A stretch of 64,000 nt of DNA from Cinnamomum chago. Its lineage: Eukaryota; Streptophyta; Magnoliopsida; Laurales; Lauraceae. The notes under the pieces were generated by a model. That model ran no database searches, was not told the DNA's origin, and saw only the letters and a list, made by a program, of their open reading frames with translations. Both the position numbers and the translations under genes were made by a program. Where the stretch lies: assembly GCA_038049695.1 (NCBI GenBank), contig CP142457.1, positions 22,148,501 through 22,212,500 of the forward strand. The letters are read 5' to 3'. Position 1 is the stretch's first letter. Each line of letters begins with the position of its first letter. Of this stretch, positions 11,916 to 23,901 are shown piece by piece.

Positions 11916-14900
11916 AACTTGATCCCGGATATTTCTAGATGTTGCCTTTTTACAAAGAGTCGCAAGAAACACAGTGTGGAGTCAACAATTTCCTAGAGCC
12001 GAAAAGATTATGCTTTAGTACAAAAGTATCGTACGTCCCGCGCGAAGTTCGGGTTTTCTCCTTTACGACCAGAGAACTCCCCGAAAGTGTTTACCATACC
12101 CAACGTTCGCCCGAAACCCGTTTTAAACCGAAAAGTAGCTCGAAATATCTTAAAGAGCTCATCTCATCCCAGAATCCCTTCAAATGGATTTGGAGCCGTA
12201 AGGAAAGACAGAGACACCCGAAACCCCATTTAGAGTAAAACGCAATCCCGGATTTTTCCAAAGGGAGTCTTTGGACCAAGAGTCGCATGAAACACAGTGT
12301 TGAGTCAACAACTTTCTAGAGCCGCACAGATTATGCTTTCGTTCAAAAGTACCGTAATACCCTCGCACGAAGTTCCGGTTTTCGCCCTAGCAAACACAGA
12401 ACTCCCCGAAAGTGATTTCCACACTCAAGATTCACCCGAAACCCGTAGTAAACCGAAGAGTAGCTCGGAATATCCTAAAAATCGCATCTCATCCCAAAAT
12501 TCATTAATATGGATTTAGAGGCGTACGATAAGACAAGGACACCCGAAACCCTTTTTAGTTTAAAACTTGATCCCGGATATTTCTAGATGTTGCCTTTATA
12601 CACAGAGTCGCAAGAAACACAGTGTGGAGTCAACAATTTCCTAGAGCCGCAAAGATTCTGCATTAGTACAAAAGTATCGTACGTCCCGCGCGAAGTTCGG
12701 GTTTTCTCCTTTACAACCAGAGAACTCCCCGAAAGTGTTTACCATACCCAAGGTTCGCCCGAAACCCGTTTTAAACCGAAAAGTAGCTCGAAATATCCTA
12801 AAAGGTGCATCTCAACCCAGAATACCTTCAAATGGATTTCGAGGCGTGAGACAAGAGAAGGACACCCGAAACCCCTTCTATAGTAAAACGTGATTCTGGA
12901 ATTTTCTAGAGGGAGTCTTTGGACCAAGAGTCGCATTAAAACACAGTGTAGAGTCAACCATATTCTCGAGCCGCATAGATTGTGTTTTCATACTAAAGGA
13001 CCGTACGACCCGCACGAAGTACGGGTTTTTGCCTTTACAAACACTGAACTCCCCGAATGTGTTTTCCTTACCCAAGATTCGCCCGAAACCCGTTTTAAAC
13101 CGAAAAGTAGCTCGAAATATCTTAAAGAGCGCATCTCAACCCAGAATCCCATCAAATGGATTTGGAGCCGTAAGGAAAGACAGAGACACCCGAAACCCCA
13201 TTTAGAGTAAAACGCAATCCCGGATTTTTCCAAAGGGAGTCTTTGGACCAAGAGTCGCAAGAAACACAGTGTTGACTCAACAACTTTCTAGAGCCGCACA
13301 GATTATGTTTTCGTTCAAAAGTACCGTACGACCCTCGCATGAAGTTCCGGTTTTCGCCCTAGCAAACACTGAACTCCTCGAAAGTGATTTCCACACCCAA
13401 GATTCACCCGAAACCCGTAGTAAACCGAAGAGTAGCTCGGAATATCCTAAAAATCGCATCTCATCCCAAAATCCCAAAATATGGATTTAGAGACGTACGA
13501 TAAGACAAGGACACCCGAAAACCTTTTTAGTTTAAAACATGATCCTGGATATTTCTAGATGTTGCCTTTGTACACAGAGTCGCAAGAAACACAGTGTGGA
13601 GTTAACAATTTCCTAGAGCCGCAATGATTCTGCTTTAGTACAAAAGTATCGTACGTCCCGCGCGAAGTTCGGGTTTTCTCCTTTACAACCAGAGAACTCC
13701 CCGAAAGTGTTTACCATACCCAAGTTTCGCCCGAAACCCGTTTTAAACCGAAAAGTAGCTCGAAATATCCTAAAAGGTGCATCTCAACCCAGAATACCTT
13801 CAAATGGATTTCGAGGCGTGAGACAAGAGAAGGACACCCGAAACCCCTTCTATAGTAAAACGTGATCCTGGAATTTTCTAGAGGGAGTCTTTGGACCAAG
13901 AGTCGCATTAAAACACAGTGTAGAGTCAGCCATATTCTCGAGCCGTATAGATTGTGTTTTCGTACTAAAGGACCGTACGACCCGCACGAAGTACGGGTTT
14001 TCGCCTTTACAAACACTGAACTCCCCGAATGTGTTTTCCTTACCCAAGATTCGCCCGAAACCCGTTTTAAACCGAAAAGTAGCTCGAAATATCTTAAAGA
14101 GCGCATCTCAACCCAGAATCCCTTCAAATGGATTTGGAGCCGTAAGGAAAGACAGAGACACCCGAAACCCCATTTAGAGTAAAACGCAATCCCGGATTTT
14201 TCCAAAGGGAGTCTTTGGACCAAGAGTCACATGAAACACAGTGTTGACTCAACAACTTTCTAGAGCCGCACAGATTATTTTTTCGTTCAAAAGTACCGTA
14301 CGACCCTCGCATGAAGTTCCGGTTTTCGCCCTAGCAAACACTGAACTCCTCGAAAGTGATTTCCACACCCAAGATTCACCCGAAACCCGTAGTAAACCGA
14401 AGAGTAGCTCGGAATATCCTAAAAATCGCATCTCATCCCAAAATCCCTTAATATGGATTTAGAGGCGTACGATAAGACAAGGACACCCGAAAACCTTTTT
14501 ATTTTAAAACTTGATCCCGGATATTTCTAGATATTGCCCTTTTACACAGAGTCGCAAGAAACACAGTGTGGAGTCAACAATTACCTAGAGCCACAAAGAT
14601 TCTGCTTTAGTACAAAAGTATCGTACGTCCCGCGCGAAGTTCAGGTTTTCTCCTTTACAACCAGAGAACTCCCCGAAAGTGTTTACCATTCCCAAGGTTC
14701 GCCCGAAACCCGTTTTAAACCGAAAAGTAGCTCGAAATATCCTAAAAGGTGCATCTCAACACAGAATACCTTCAAATGGATTTCGAGGCGTGAGACAAGA
14801 GAAGGACACCCGAAACCCCTTCTATAGTAAAACGTGATCCTGGAATTTTCTAGAGGGAGTCTTTGGACCAAGAGTCGCATTAAAACACAGTGTAGAGTCA

Positions 14901-14920
14901 ACCATATTCTCGAGCCGCAT
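11062..14920 (+). repeat. 4537 bp tandem duplication, copy 2 (truncated)
   Basis: This copy matches copy 1 up to 14920, where copy 1 has ccgcatag and this copy changes to ccgcattg, followed by tttcgtac and gaccggcacg. It contains a second dimer and the same four-trimer order. The right end passes into sequence of the 3490-6405 cassette type, so the original period was replaced or cut by a later exchange. Confidence 0.88.
11916..12563 (+). repeat. Dimer unit 2 (copy of dimer 1)
   Basis: The hybrid is 11916-12238 and B is 12239-12563. It carries the same private variants as the dimer at 7379, including catctcatcccag and aattcattaatatgg, so it arose with the 4537 bp duplication and not by a new hybridisation. 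Confidence 0.93.
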
Positions 14921-16451
14921 TGATTGTGTTTTCGTACTAAAGGACCGTACGACCGGCACGAAGTACGGGTTTTCGCCTTTACAAACACTGAACTCCCCGA
15001 ATGTGTTTTCCTTACCCAAGATTCGCCCGAAACCCGTTTTAAACCGAAAAGTAGCTCGAAATATCTTAAAGAGCGCATCTCAACCCAGAATCCCTTCAAA
15101 TGGATTTGGAGCCGTAAGGAAAGACAGAGACACCCGAAACCCAATTTAGAGTAAAACGCAATCCCGGATTTTTCCAAAGGGAGTCTTTGGACCAAGAGTC
15201 GCATGAAACACAGTGTTCACTCAACAACTTTCTAGAGCCGCACAGATTATGTTTTCGTTCAAAAGTACCGTACGACCCTCGCATGAAGTTCCGGTTTTCG
15301 CCCTAGCAAACACTGAACTCCCCTAAAGTGATTTCCACACCCAAGATTCACCCGAAACCCGTAGTAAACCGAAGAGTAGCTCGGAATATCCTAAAAATCG
15401 CATCTCATCCCAAAATCCCTTCATATGGATTTAGAGGCGTACGATAAGACAAGGACACCCGAAACCCTTTTTTGTTTAAAACTTGATCCCGGATATTTCT
15501 AGATGTTGCCTTTGTACTCAGAGTCGCAAGAAACACAGTGTGGCGTCAACAATTTCCAAGAGCCGCAAAGATTCTGCTTTAGTACAAAAGTATCGTACGT
15601 CCCACGCGAAGTTCGGGTTTTCTCCTTTACAACCAGAGAACTCCCCGAAAGTGTTTACCATACCCAAGGTTCGCCCGAAACCCGTTTTAAACCGAAAAGT
15701 AGCTCGAAATATCCTAAATGGTGTATCTCAACCCAGAATACGTTCAAATGGATATCGAGGCGTGAGACAAGAGAAGGACACCCGAAACCCCTTCTATAGT
15801 AAAACGTGATCCTTGAATTTTCTAGAGGGAGTCTTTGGACCAAGAGTCGCATTAAAACACAGTGTAGTGTCAGCCATATTCTCGAGCCGCATAGATTGTG
15901 TTTTCGTACTAAAGGACCGTACGACCCGCACGAAGTTCGGGTTTTCGCCTTTACAAACACTGAACTCCCCGAATGTGTTTTCCTTACCCAAGATTCGCCC
16001 GAAACCCGTTTTAAACCGAAAAGTAGCTCGAAATATCTTAAAGAGCGCATCTCAACCCAGAATCCCTACAAATGGATTTGGAGCCGTAAGGAAAGACAGA
16101 GACACCCGAAACCCCATTTAGAGTACAACGCAATCCCGGATTTTTCCAAAGGGAGTCTTTGGACCAAGAGTCGCATGAAACACAGTGTTGACTCAACAAC
16201 TTTCTAGAGCCGCACAGATTATGTTTTCGTTCAAAAGTACCGTACGACCCTCGCATGAAGTTCCGGTTTTCGCCCTAGCAAACACTGAACTCCCCGAAAG
16301 TGATTTCCACACCCAAGATTCACCCGAAACCCGTAGTAAACCGAAGAGTAGCTCGGAATATCCTAAAAATCGCATCTCATCCCAAAATCCCTTCATATGG
16401 ATTTAGAGGCGTACGATAAGACAAGGACACCCGAAACCCTTTTTAGTTTAA
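13536..16451 (+). repeat. Nine-monomer cassette, copy 2
   Basis: It repeats the marker order of 3490-6405 at an offset of about 10046 bp. It shares with copy 1 the ccttttttgttt end of the second B and the aatacgttc variant in the third C. Private changes include tactcagagtcg and atttccaag in the C at 15480. The first part overlaps the 4537 bp duplication. Confidence 0.84.
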
Positions 16452-16774
16452 AACTTGATCCCGGATATTTCTAGATGTTGCCTTTGTACACAGAGTCGCA
16501 AGAAACACAGTGTGGAGTCAACAATTTCCTAGAGCCGCAAAGATTCTGCTTTAGTACAAAAGTATCGTACGTCCCGCGCGAAGTTCGGGTTTTCTCCTTT
16601 ACAACCAGAGAACTCCCCGAAAGTGTTTACCATACCCAAGGTTCGCCCGAAACCCGTTTTAAACCGAAAAGTAGCTCGAAATATCCTAAATGGTGTATCT
16701 CAACCCAGAATACCTTCAAATGGATATCGAGGCGTGAGACAAGAGAAGGACACCCGAAACCTCTTTTATAGTAA
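16452..16774 (+). repeat. Reference type C monomer (323 bp)
   Basis: This is the first monomer of a well-preserved trimer. It begins aacttgatcccgg, contains gatgttgcctttgtac, the block cgtacgtcccgcgcgaag, then ctcctttacaaccagag, and ends ccttttatagtaa. It shares with type A an identical 44 bp stretch, from ttcgcccgaaaccc to gctcgaaatatc. C has the most subtypes: ttgtacac, ttatacac, ttttacac or ttttacaaag near its start, aatttcc or aattacc after gtcaac, and aaaaggtgc or aaatggtgt in the second half. Some copies carry one extra T in ctccttttac. Monomer borders are chosen at the aac that starts all three types and are conventional, not biological. Confidence 0.93.
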
Positions 16775-17098
16775 AACGTGATCCTGGAATTTTCTAGAGG
16801 GAGTCTTTGGACCAAGAGTCGCATTAAAACACAGTGTAGTGTCAGCCATATTCTCGAGCCGCATAGATTGTGTTTTCGTACTAAAGGACCGTACGACCCG
16901 CACGAAGTTCGGGTTTTCGCCTTTACAAACACTGAACTCCCCGAATGTGTTTTCCTTACCCAAGATTCGCCCGAAACCCGTTTTAAACCGAAAAGTAGCT
17001 CGAAATATCTTAAAGAGCGCATCTCAACCCAGAATCCCTACAAATGGATTTGGAGGCGTAAGGAAAGACAGAGACACCCGAAACCCCATTTAGAGTAC
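16775..17098 (+). repeat. Reference type A monomer (324 bp)
   Basis: This is the second monomer of the trimer. It begins aacgtgatcctgg and carries a CTCGAG (XhoI) site in ttctcgagccgc, which C, B and the C/A hybrid lack. It continues with gaccgtacgacccgc, then aagttcggg or aagtacggg, gaatgtgttttcc and ggatttgga. Two main subtypes differ in the aagTtcggg/aagTAcggg position, and further ones in tttcgtac/tttcatac and ccgcatag/ccgtatag. The last codon-like triplet before B varies between taa and tac, which alone decides whether a frame runs from A into B; this is ordinary drift, not a gene boundary. Confidence 0.93.
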
Positions 17099-17423
17099 AA
17101 CGCAATCCCGGATTTTTCCAAAGGGAGTCTTTGGACCAAGAGTCGCATGAAACACAGTGTTGACTCAACAACTTTCTAGAGCCGCACAGATTATGTTTTC
17201 GTTCAAAAGTACCGTACGACCCTCGCATGAAGTTCCGGTTTTCGCCCTAGCAAACACTGAACTCCCCGAAAGTGATTTCCACACCCAAGATTCACCCGAA
17301 ACCCGTAGTAAACCGAAGAGTAGCTCGGAATATCCTAAAAATCGCATCTCATCCCAAAATCCCTTCATATGGATTTAGAGGCGTACGATAAGACAAGGAC
17401 ACCCGAAACCCTTTTTAGTTTAA
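17099..17423 (+). repeat. Reference type B monomer (325 bp)
   Basis: This is the third monomer. It begins aacgcaatcccgg and carries gactcaacaactttctag, then ccctcgcatgaagttcc, gccctagcaaacac, aacccgtagtaaaccg and ends with a T-rich stretch before the next C. Subtypes used here as markers are: ttcactcaac near the start; attattttttcg instead of attatgttttcg; gagtcgcatagattatatt; taccgtaatacc instead of taccgtacgacc (always in or beside dimers); and atcccaaaatatgg with gagacg near the end. B is present in both the trimer and the dimer. Confidence 0.93.
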
Positions 17424-20338
17424 AACTTGATCCCGGATATTTCTAGATGTTGCCTTTGTACACAGAGTCGCAAGAAACACAGTGTGGAGTCAACAATTTC
17501 CTAGAGCCGCAAAGATTCTGCTTTAGTACAAAAGTATCGTACGTCCCGCGCGAAGTTCGGGTTTTCTCCTTTACAACCAGAGAACTCCCCGAAAGTGTTT
17601 ACCATACCCAAGGTTCGCCCGAAACCCGTTTTAAACCGAAAAGTAGCTCGAAATATCCTAAATGGTGTATCTCAACCCAGAATACCTTCAAATGGATATC
17701 GAGGCGTGAGACAAGAGAAGGACACCCGAAACCTCTTTTATAGTAAAACGTGATCCTGGAATTTTCTAGAGGGAGTCTTTGGACCAAGAGTCGCATTAAA
17801 ACACAGTGTAGTGTCAGCCATATTCTCGAGCCGCATAGATTGTGTTTTCGTACTAAAGGACCGTACGACCCGCACGAAGTTCGGGTTTTCGCCTTTACAA
17901 ACACTGAACTCCCCGAATGTGTTTTCCTTACCCAAGATTCGCCCGAAACCCGTTTTAAACCGAAAAGTAGCTCGAAATATCTTAAAGAGCGCATCTCAAC
18001 CCAGAATCCCTACAAATGGATTTGGAGGCGTAAGGAAAGACAGAGACACCCGAAACCCCATTTAGAGTACAACGCAATCCCGGATTTTTCCAAAGGGAGT
18101 CTTTGGACCAAGAGTCGCATGAAACACAGTGTTGACTCAACAACTTTCTAGAGCCGCACAGATTATGTTTTCGTTCAAAAGTACCGTACGACCCTCGCAT
18201 GAAGTTCCGGTTTTCGCCCTAGCAAACACTGAACTCCCCGAAAGTGATTTCCACACTCAAGATTCACCCGAAACCCGTAGTAAACCGAAGAGTAGCTTGG
18301 AATATCCTAAAAATCGTATCTCATCCCAAAATCCCTTAATATGGATTTAGAGGCGTACGATAAGACAAGGACACCCGAAACCCTTTTTATTTTAAAACTT
18401 GATCCCGGATATTTCTAGATGTTGCCTTTTTACACAGAGTCGCAAGAAACACAGTGTGGAGTCAACAATTTCCTAGAGCCGCAAAGATTCTGCTTTAGTA
18501 CAAAAGTATCGTACGTCCCGCGCGAAGTTCGGGTTTCTCCTTTACAACCAGAGAACTCCCCGAAAGTGTTTACCATACCCAACGATCGCCCGAAACCCGT
18601 TTTAAACCGAAAAGTAGCTCGAAATATCCTAAAAGGTGCATCTCAACACAGAATACCTTCAAATGGATTTCGAGGCGTGAGACAAGAGAAGGACACCTGA
18701 AACCCCTTCTAGAGTAAAACGTGATCCTGGAATTTTCTAGAGGGAGTCTTTGGACCAAGAGTCGCATTAAAACACAGTGTAGAGTCAACCATATTCTCGA
18801 GCCGCATAGATTGTGTTTTCGTACTAAAGGACCGTACGACCCGCACGAAGTTCGGGTTTTCGCCTTTACAAACACTGAACTCCCTGAATGTGTTTTCCTT
18901 ACCCAAGATTCGCCCGAACCCGTTTTAAACCGAAAAGTAGCTCGAAATATCTTAAAGAGTGCTTCTCAACCCAGAATCCCTTCAAATGGATTTGGAGCCG
19001 TAAGGAAAGACAGAGACACCCGAAACCTCATTTAGAGTACAACGCAATCCCGAATTTTTCCAAAGGGAGTCTTTGGACCAAGAGTCGCATGAAACACAGT
19101 GTTGACTCAACAACTTTCTAGAGCCGCACAGATTATGTTTTCGTTCAAAAGTACCATACAACCCTCGCATGAAGTTCCGGTTTTCGCCCTAGCGAACACT
19201 GAACTCCCCGAAAGTGATTTCCACACTCAAGATTCACCCGAAACCCGTAGTAAACCGAAGAGTAGCTCGGAATATCCTAAAAATCGCATCTCATCCCAAA
19301 ATCCCTTAATATGGATTTAGAGGCGTACGATAAGACAAGGACACCCGAAACCCTTTTTATTTTAAAACTTGATCCCGGATATTTCTAGATGTTGCCTTTT
19401 TACACAGAGTCGCAAGAAACACAGTGTGGAGTCAACAATTTCCTAGAGCCGCAAAGATTCTGCTTTAGTACAAAAGTATCGTACGTCCCGCGCGAAGTTC
19501 GGGTTTTCTCCTTTTACAACCAGAGAACTCCCCGAAAGTGTTTACCATACCAAAGGTTCGCCCGAAACCCGTTTTAAACCGAAAAGTAGCTCGAAATATC
19601 TTAAAAGGTGCATCTCAACCTAGAATACCTTCAAATGGATGTCGAGGCGTGAGACAACAGAAGGACACCCGAAACCCCTTATAGAGTGAAACGTGATCCT
19701 GGAATTTTCTAGAGGGAGACTTTGGACCAAGAATCGCATTAAAACACAGTGTAGAGTCAACCATATTCTCGAGCCGCATAGATTGTGTTTTCGTACTAAA
19801 GGACCGTACGACCCGCACGAAGTTCGGGTTTTCGCCTTTACAAACACTGAACTCCCCGAATGTGTTTTCCTTACCCAAGATTCGCCCGAAACCCGTTTTA
19901 AACCGAAAAGTAGCTCGAAATATCTTAAAGAGCGCATCTCAACCCAGAATCCCTACAAATGGATTTGGAGGCGTAAGGAAAGACAGAGACACCCGAAACC
20001 CCATTTAGAGTACAACGCAATCCCGGATTTTTCCAAAGGGAGTCTTTGGACCAAGAGTCGCATGAAACACAGTGTTGACTCAACAACTTTCTAGAGCCGC
20101 ACAGATTATGTTTTCGTTCAAAAGTACCGTACGACCCTCGCATGAAGTTCCGGTTTTCGCCCTAGCAAACACTGAACTCCCCGAAAGTGATTTCCACACC
20201 CAAGATTCACCCGAAACCCGTAGTAAACCGAAGAGTAGCTCGGAATATCCTAAAAATCGCATCTCATCCCAAAATCCCTTCATATGGATTTAGAGGCGTA
20301 CGATAAGACAAGGACACCCGAAACCCTTTTTAGTTTAA
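17424..20338 (+). repeat. 2915 bp tandem duplication, copy 1
   Basis: Three trimers (17424, 18396, 19366) match the next three (20339, 21310, 22281) at an offset of about 2915 bp. Shared private features are the cgcccgaacccg deletion with gagtgcttctc in the second A, the extra T in the third C, and cccaacgatcgcc in the second C. The gggtttctcc deletion is only in this copy. Confidence 0.85.
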
Positions 20339-22890
20339 AACTTGATCCCGGATATTTCTAGATGTTGCCTTTGTACACAGAGTCGCAAGAAACACAGTGT
20401 GGAGTCAACAATTTCATAGAGCCGCAAAGATTCTGCTTTAGTACAAAAGTATCGTACGTCCCGCGCGAAGTTCGGGTTTTCTCCTTTACAACCAGAGAAC
20501 TCCCCGAAAGTGTTTACCATACCCAAGGTTCGCCCGAAACCCGTTTTAAACCGAAAAGTAGCTCGAAATATCCTAAATGGTGTATCTCAACCCAGAATAC
20601 CTTCAAATGGATATCGAGGCGTGAGACAAGAGAAGGACACCCGAAACCCCTTTTATAGTAAAACGTGATCCTGGAATTTTCTAGAGGGAGCTTTGGACCA
20701 AGAGTCGCATTAAAACACAGTGTAGTGTCAGCCATATTCTCGAGCCGCATAGATTGTGTTTTCGTACTAAAGGACCGTACGACCCGCACGAAGTTCGGGT
20801 TTTCGCCTTTACAAACACTGAACTCCCCGAATGTGTTTTCCTTACCCAAGATTCGCCCGAAACCCGTTTTAAACCGAAAAGTAGCTCGAAATATCTTAAA
20901 GAGCGCATCTCAACCCAGAATCCCTACAAATGGATTTGGAGGCGTAAGGAAAGACAGAGACACCCGAAACCCCATTTAGAGTACAACGCAATCCCGGATT
21001 TTTCCAAAGGGAGTCTTTGGACCAAGAGTCGCATGAAACACAGTGTTGACTCAACAACTTTCTAGAGCCGCACAGATTATGTTTTCGTTCAAAAGTACCG
21101 TACGACCCTCGCATGAAGTTCCGGTTTTCGCCCTAGCAAACACTGAACTCCCCGAAAGTGATTTCCACACTCAAGATTCACCCGAAACCCGTAGTAAACC
21201 GAAGAGTAGCTCGGAATATCCTAAAAATCGTATCTCATCCCAAAATCCCTTAATATGGATTTAGAGGCGTACGATAAGACAAGGACACCCGAAACCCTTT
21301 TTATTTTAAAACTTGATCCCGGATATTTCTAGATGTTGCCTTTTTACACAGAGTCGCAAGAAACACAGTGTGGAGTCAACAATTTCCTAGAGCCGCAATG
21401 ATTCTGCTTTAGTACAAAAGTATCGTACGTCCCGCGCGAAGTTCGGGATTTCTCCTTTACAACCAGAGAACTCCCCGAAAGTGTTTACCATACCCAACGA
21501 TCGCCCGAAACCCGTTTTAAACCGAAAAGTAGCTCGAAATATCCTAAAAGGTGCATCTCAACACAGAATACCTTCAAATGGATTTCGAGGCGTGAGACAA
21601 GAGAAGGACACCTGAAACCCCTTCTAGAGTAAAACGTGATCCTGGAATTTTCTAGAGGGAGTCTTTGGACCAAGAGTCGCATTAAAACACAGTGTAGAGT
21701 CAACCATATTCTCGAGCCGCATAGATTGTGTTTTCGTACTAAAGGACCGTACGACCCGCACGAAGTTCGGGTTTTCGCCTTTACAAACACTGAACTCCCC
21801 GAATGTGTTTTCCTTACCCAAGATTCGCCCGAACCCGTTTTAAACCGAAAAGTAGCTCGAAATATCTTAAAGAGTGCTTCTCAACCCAGAATCCCTTCAA
21901 ATGGATTTGGAGCCGTAAGGAAAGACAGAGACACCCGAAACCCCATTTAGAGTACAACGCAATCCCGGATTTTTCCAAAGGGAGTCTTTGGACCAAGAGT
22001 CGCATGAAACACAGTGTTGACTCAACAACTTTCTAGAGCCGCACATATTATGTTTTCGTTCAAAAGTATCGTACGACCCTCGCATGAAGTTCCGGTTTTC
22101 GCCCTAGCGAACACTGAACTCCCCGAAAGTGGTTTCCACACTCAAGATTCACCCGAAACCCGTAGTAAACCGAAGAGTAGCTCGGAATATCCTAAAAATC
22201 GCATCTCATCCCAAAATCCCTTAATATGGATTTAGAGGCGTACGATAAGACAAGGACACCCGAAACCCTTTTTATTTTAAAACTTGATCCCGGATATTTC
22301 TAGATGTTGCCTTTTTACACAGAGTCGCAAGAAACACAGTGTGGAGTCAACAATTTCCTAGAGCCGCAAAGATTCTGCTTTAGTACAAAAGTATCGTACG
22401 TCCCGCGCGAAGTTCGGGTTTTCTCCTTTTACAACAAGAGAACTCCCCGAAAGTGTTTACCATACCCAAGGTTCGCCCGAAACCCGTTTTAAACCGAAAA
22501 GTAGCTCGAAATATCTTAAAAGGTGCATCTCAACCTAGAATACCTTCAAATGGATTTCGAGGCGTGAGACAACAGAAGGACACCCGAAACCCCTTATAGA
22601 GTGAAACGTGATCCTGGAATTTTCTAGAGGGAGACTTTGGACCAAGAATCGCATTAAAACACAGTGTAGAGTCAACCATATTCTCGAGCCGCATAGATTG
22701 TGTTTTCGTACTAAAGGACCGTACGACCCGCATGAAGTTCGGGTTTTTGCCTTTACAAACACTGAACTCCCCGAATGTGTTTTCCTTACCCAAGATTCGC
22801 CCGAAACCCGTTTTAAACCGAAAAGTAGCTCGAAATATCTTAAAGAGCGCATCTCAACCCAGAATCCCTACAAATGGATTTGGAGCCGTA
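20339..22890 (+). repeat. 2915 bp tandem duplication, copy 2 (truncated)
   Basis: It follows copy 1 to about 22.89 kb. There the A monomer takes ggagccgtaagg and a taa end instead of ggaggcgtaagg with tac, and the following B changes to the gagtcgcatagattatatt subtype that introduces the dimer at 23254. The right border is approximate. Confidence 0.8.
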
Positions 22891-23253
22891 AGGAAAGACA
22901 GAGACACCCGAAACCCCATTTAGAGTAAAACGCAATCCCGGATTTTTCCAAAGGGAGTCTTTGGACCAAGAGTCGCATGAAACACAGTGTTGACTCAACA
23001 ACTTTCTAGAGTCGCATAGATTATATTTTCGTTCAAAAGTACCGTACGACCCTCGCATGAAGTTCCGGTTTTCGCCCTAGCAAACACTGAACTCCCCGAA
23101 AGTGATTTCCACACTCAAGATTCACCCGAAACCCGTAGTAAACCGAAGAGTAGCTCGGAATATCCTAAAAATCGCATCTCATCCCAAAATTCCTTAATAT
23201 GGATTTAGAGGCGTACGATAAGACAAGGACACCCGAAACCCTTTTTAGTTTAA

Positions 23254-23901
23254 AACTTGATCCCGGATATTTCTAGATGTTGCCTTTTTACAAAGAGTCG
23301 CAAGAAACACAGTGTAGAGTCAACAATTTCCTAGAGCCGAAAAGATTATGCTTTAGTACAAAAGTATCGTACGTCCCGCGCGAAGTTCGGGTTTTCTCCT
23401 TTACGACCAGAGAACTCCCCGAAAGTGTTTACCATACCCAACGTTCGCCCGAAACCCGTTTTAAACCGAAAAGTAGCTCGAAATATCTTAAAGAGCTCAT
23501 CTCAACCCAGAATCCCTTCAAATGGATTTGGAGCCGTAAGGAAAGACAGAGACACCCGAAACCCCATTTAGAGTAAAACCCAATCCCGGATTTTTCCAAA
23601 GGGAGTCTTTGGACCAAGAGTCGCATGAAACACAGTGTTGAGTCAACAACTTTCTAGAGCCGCACCGATTATGCTTTCGTTCAAAAGTACCGTAATACCC
23701 TCGCACGAAGTTCCGGTTTTCGCCCTAGCAAACACAGAACTCCCCGAAAGTGATTTCCACACTCAAGATTCACCCGAAACCCGTAGTAAACCGAAGAGTA
23801 GCTCGGAATATCCTAAAAATCGCATCTCATCCCAAAATTCCTTAATATGGATTTAGAGGCGTACGATAAGACAAGGACACCCGAAACCCTTTTTAGTTTA
23901 A
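23254..23901 (+). repeat. Dimer unit 3
   Basis: The hybrid is 23254-23576 and B is 23577-23901. Private variants are cagtgtagagtc in the hybrid and gccgcaccgatt in B. It shares aaaacccaatccc with the second dimer of each 5183 bp repeat, so it is the corresponding member of the first copy of that super-repeat. Confidence 0.92.

Larger units (their letters stand above)
12564..23253 (+). repeat. Longest dimer-free run: eleven trimers
   Basis: Units start at 12564, 13536, 14508, 15480, 16452, 17424, 18396, 19366, 20339, 21310 and 22281. The unit at 18396 is 970 bp, with one T lost in C (gggtttctcc) and one A lost in A (cgcccgaacccg). The unit at 20339 lost one T in A (gagggagctttgg), 21310 repeats the cgcccgaacccg loss, and 19366 and 22281 have the extra T in C. 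Units 16452 and 17424 are almost the same sequence apart from the end of B. Confidence 0.94.

Noticed and set aside
16640-16760. Telomere-like words (cccgaaaccc twice per monomer, one base from the plant-type CCCTAAA repeat).
   Set aside because: They are not in tandem and always carry G for T; they are ordinary parts of the monomer and no true telomere run is seen.
16452-16774. Internal half-monomer (about 162 bp) repeat.
   Set aside because: Only short words such as gttttcg and cccgaaaccc recur inside the monomer; the two halves do not align convincingly by eye.
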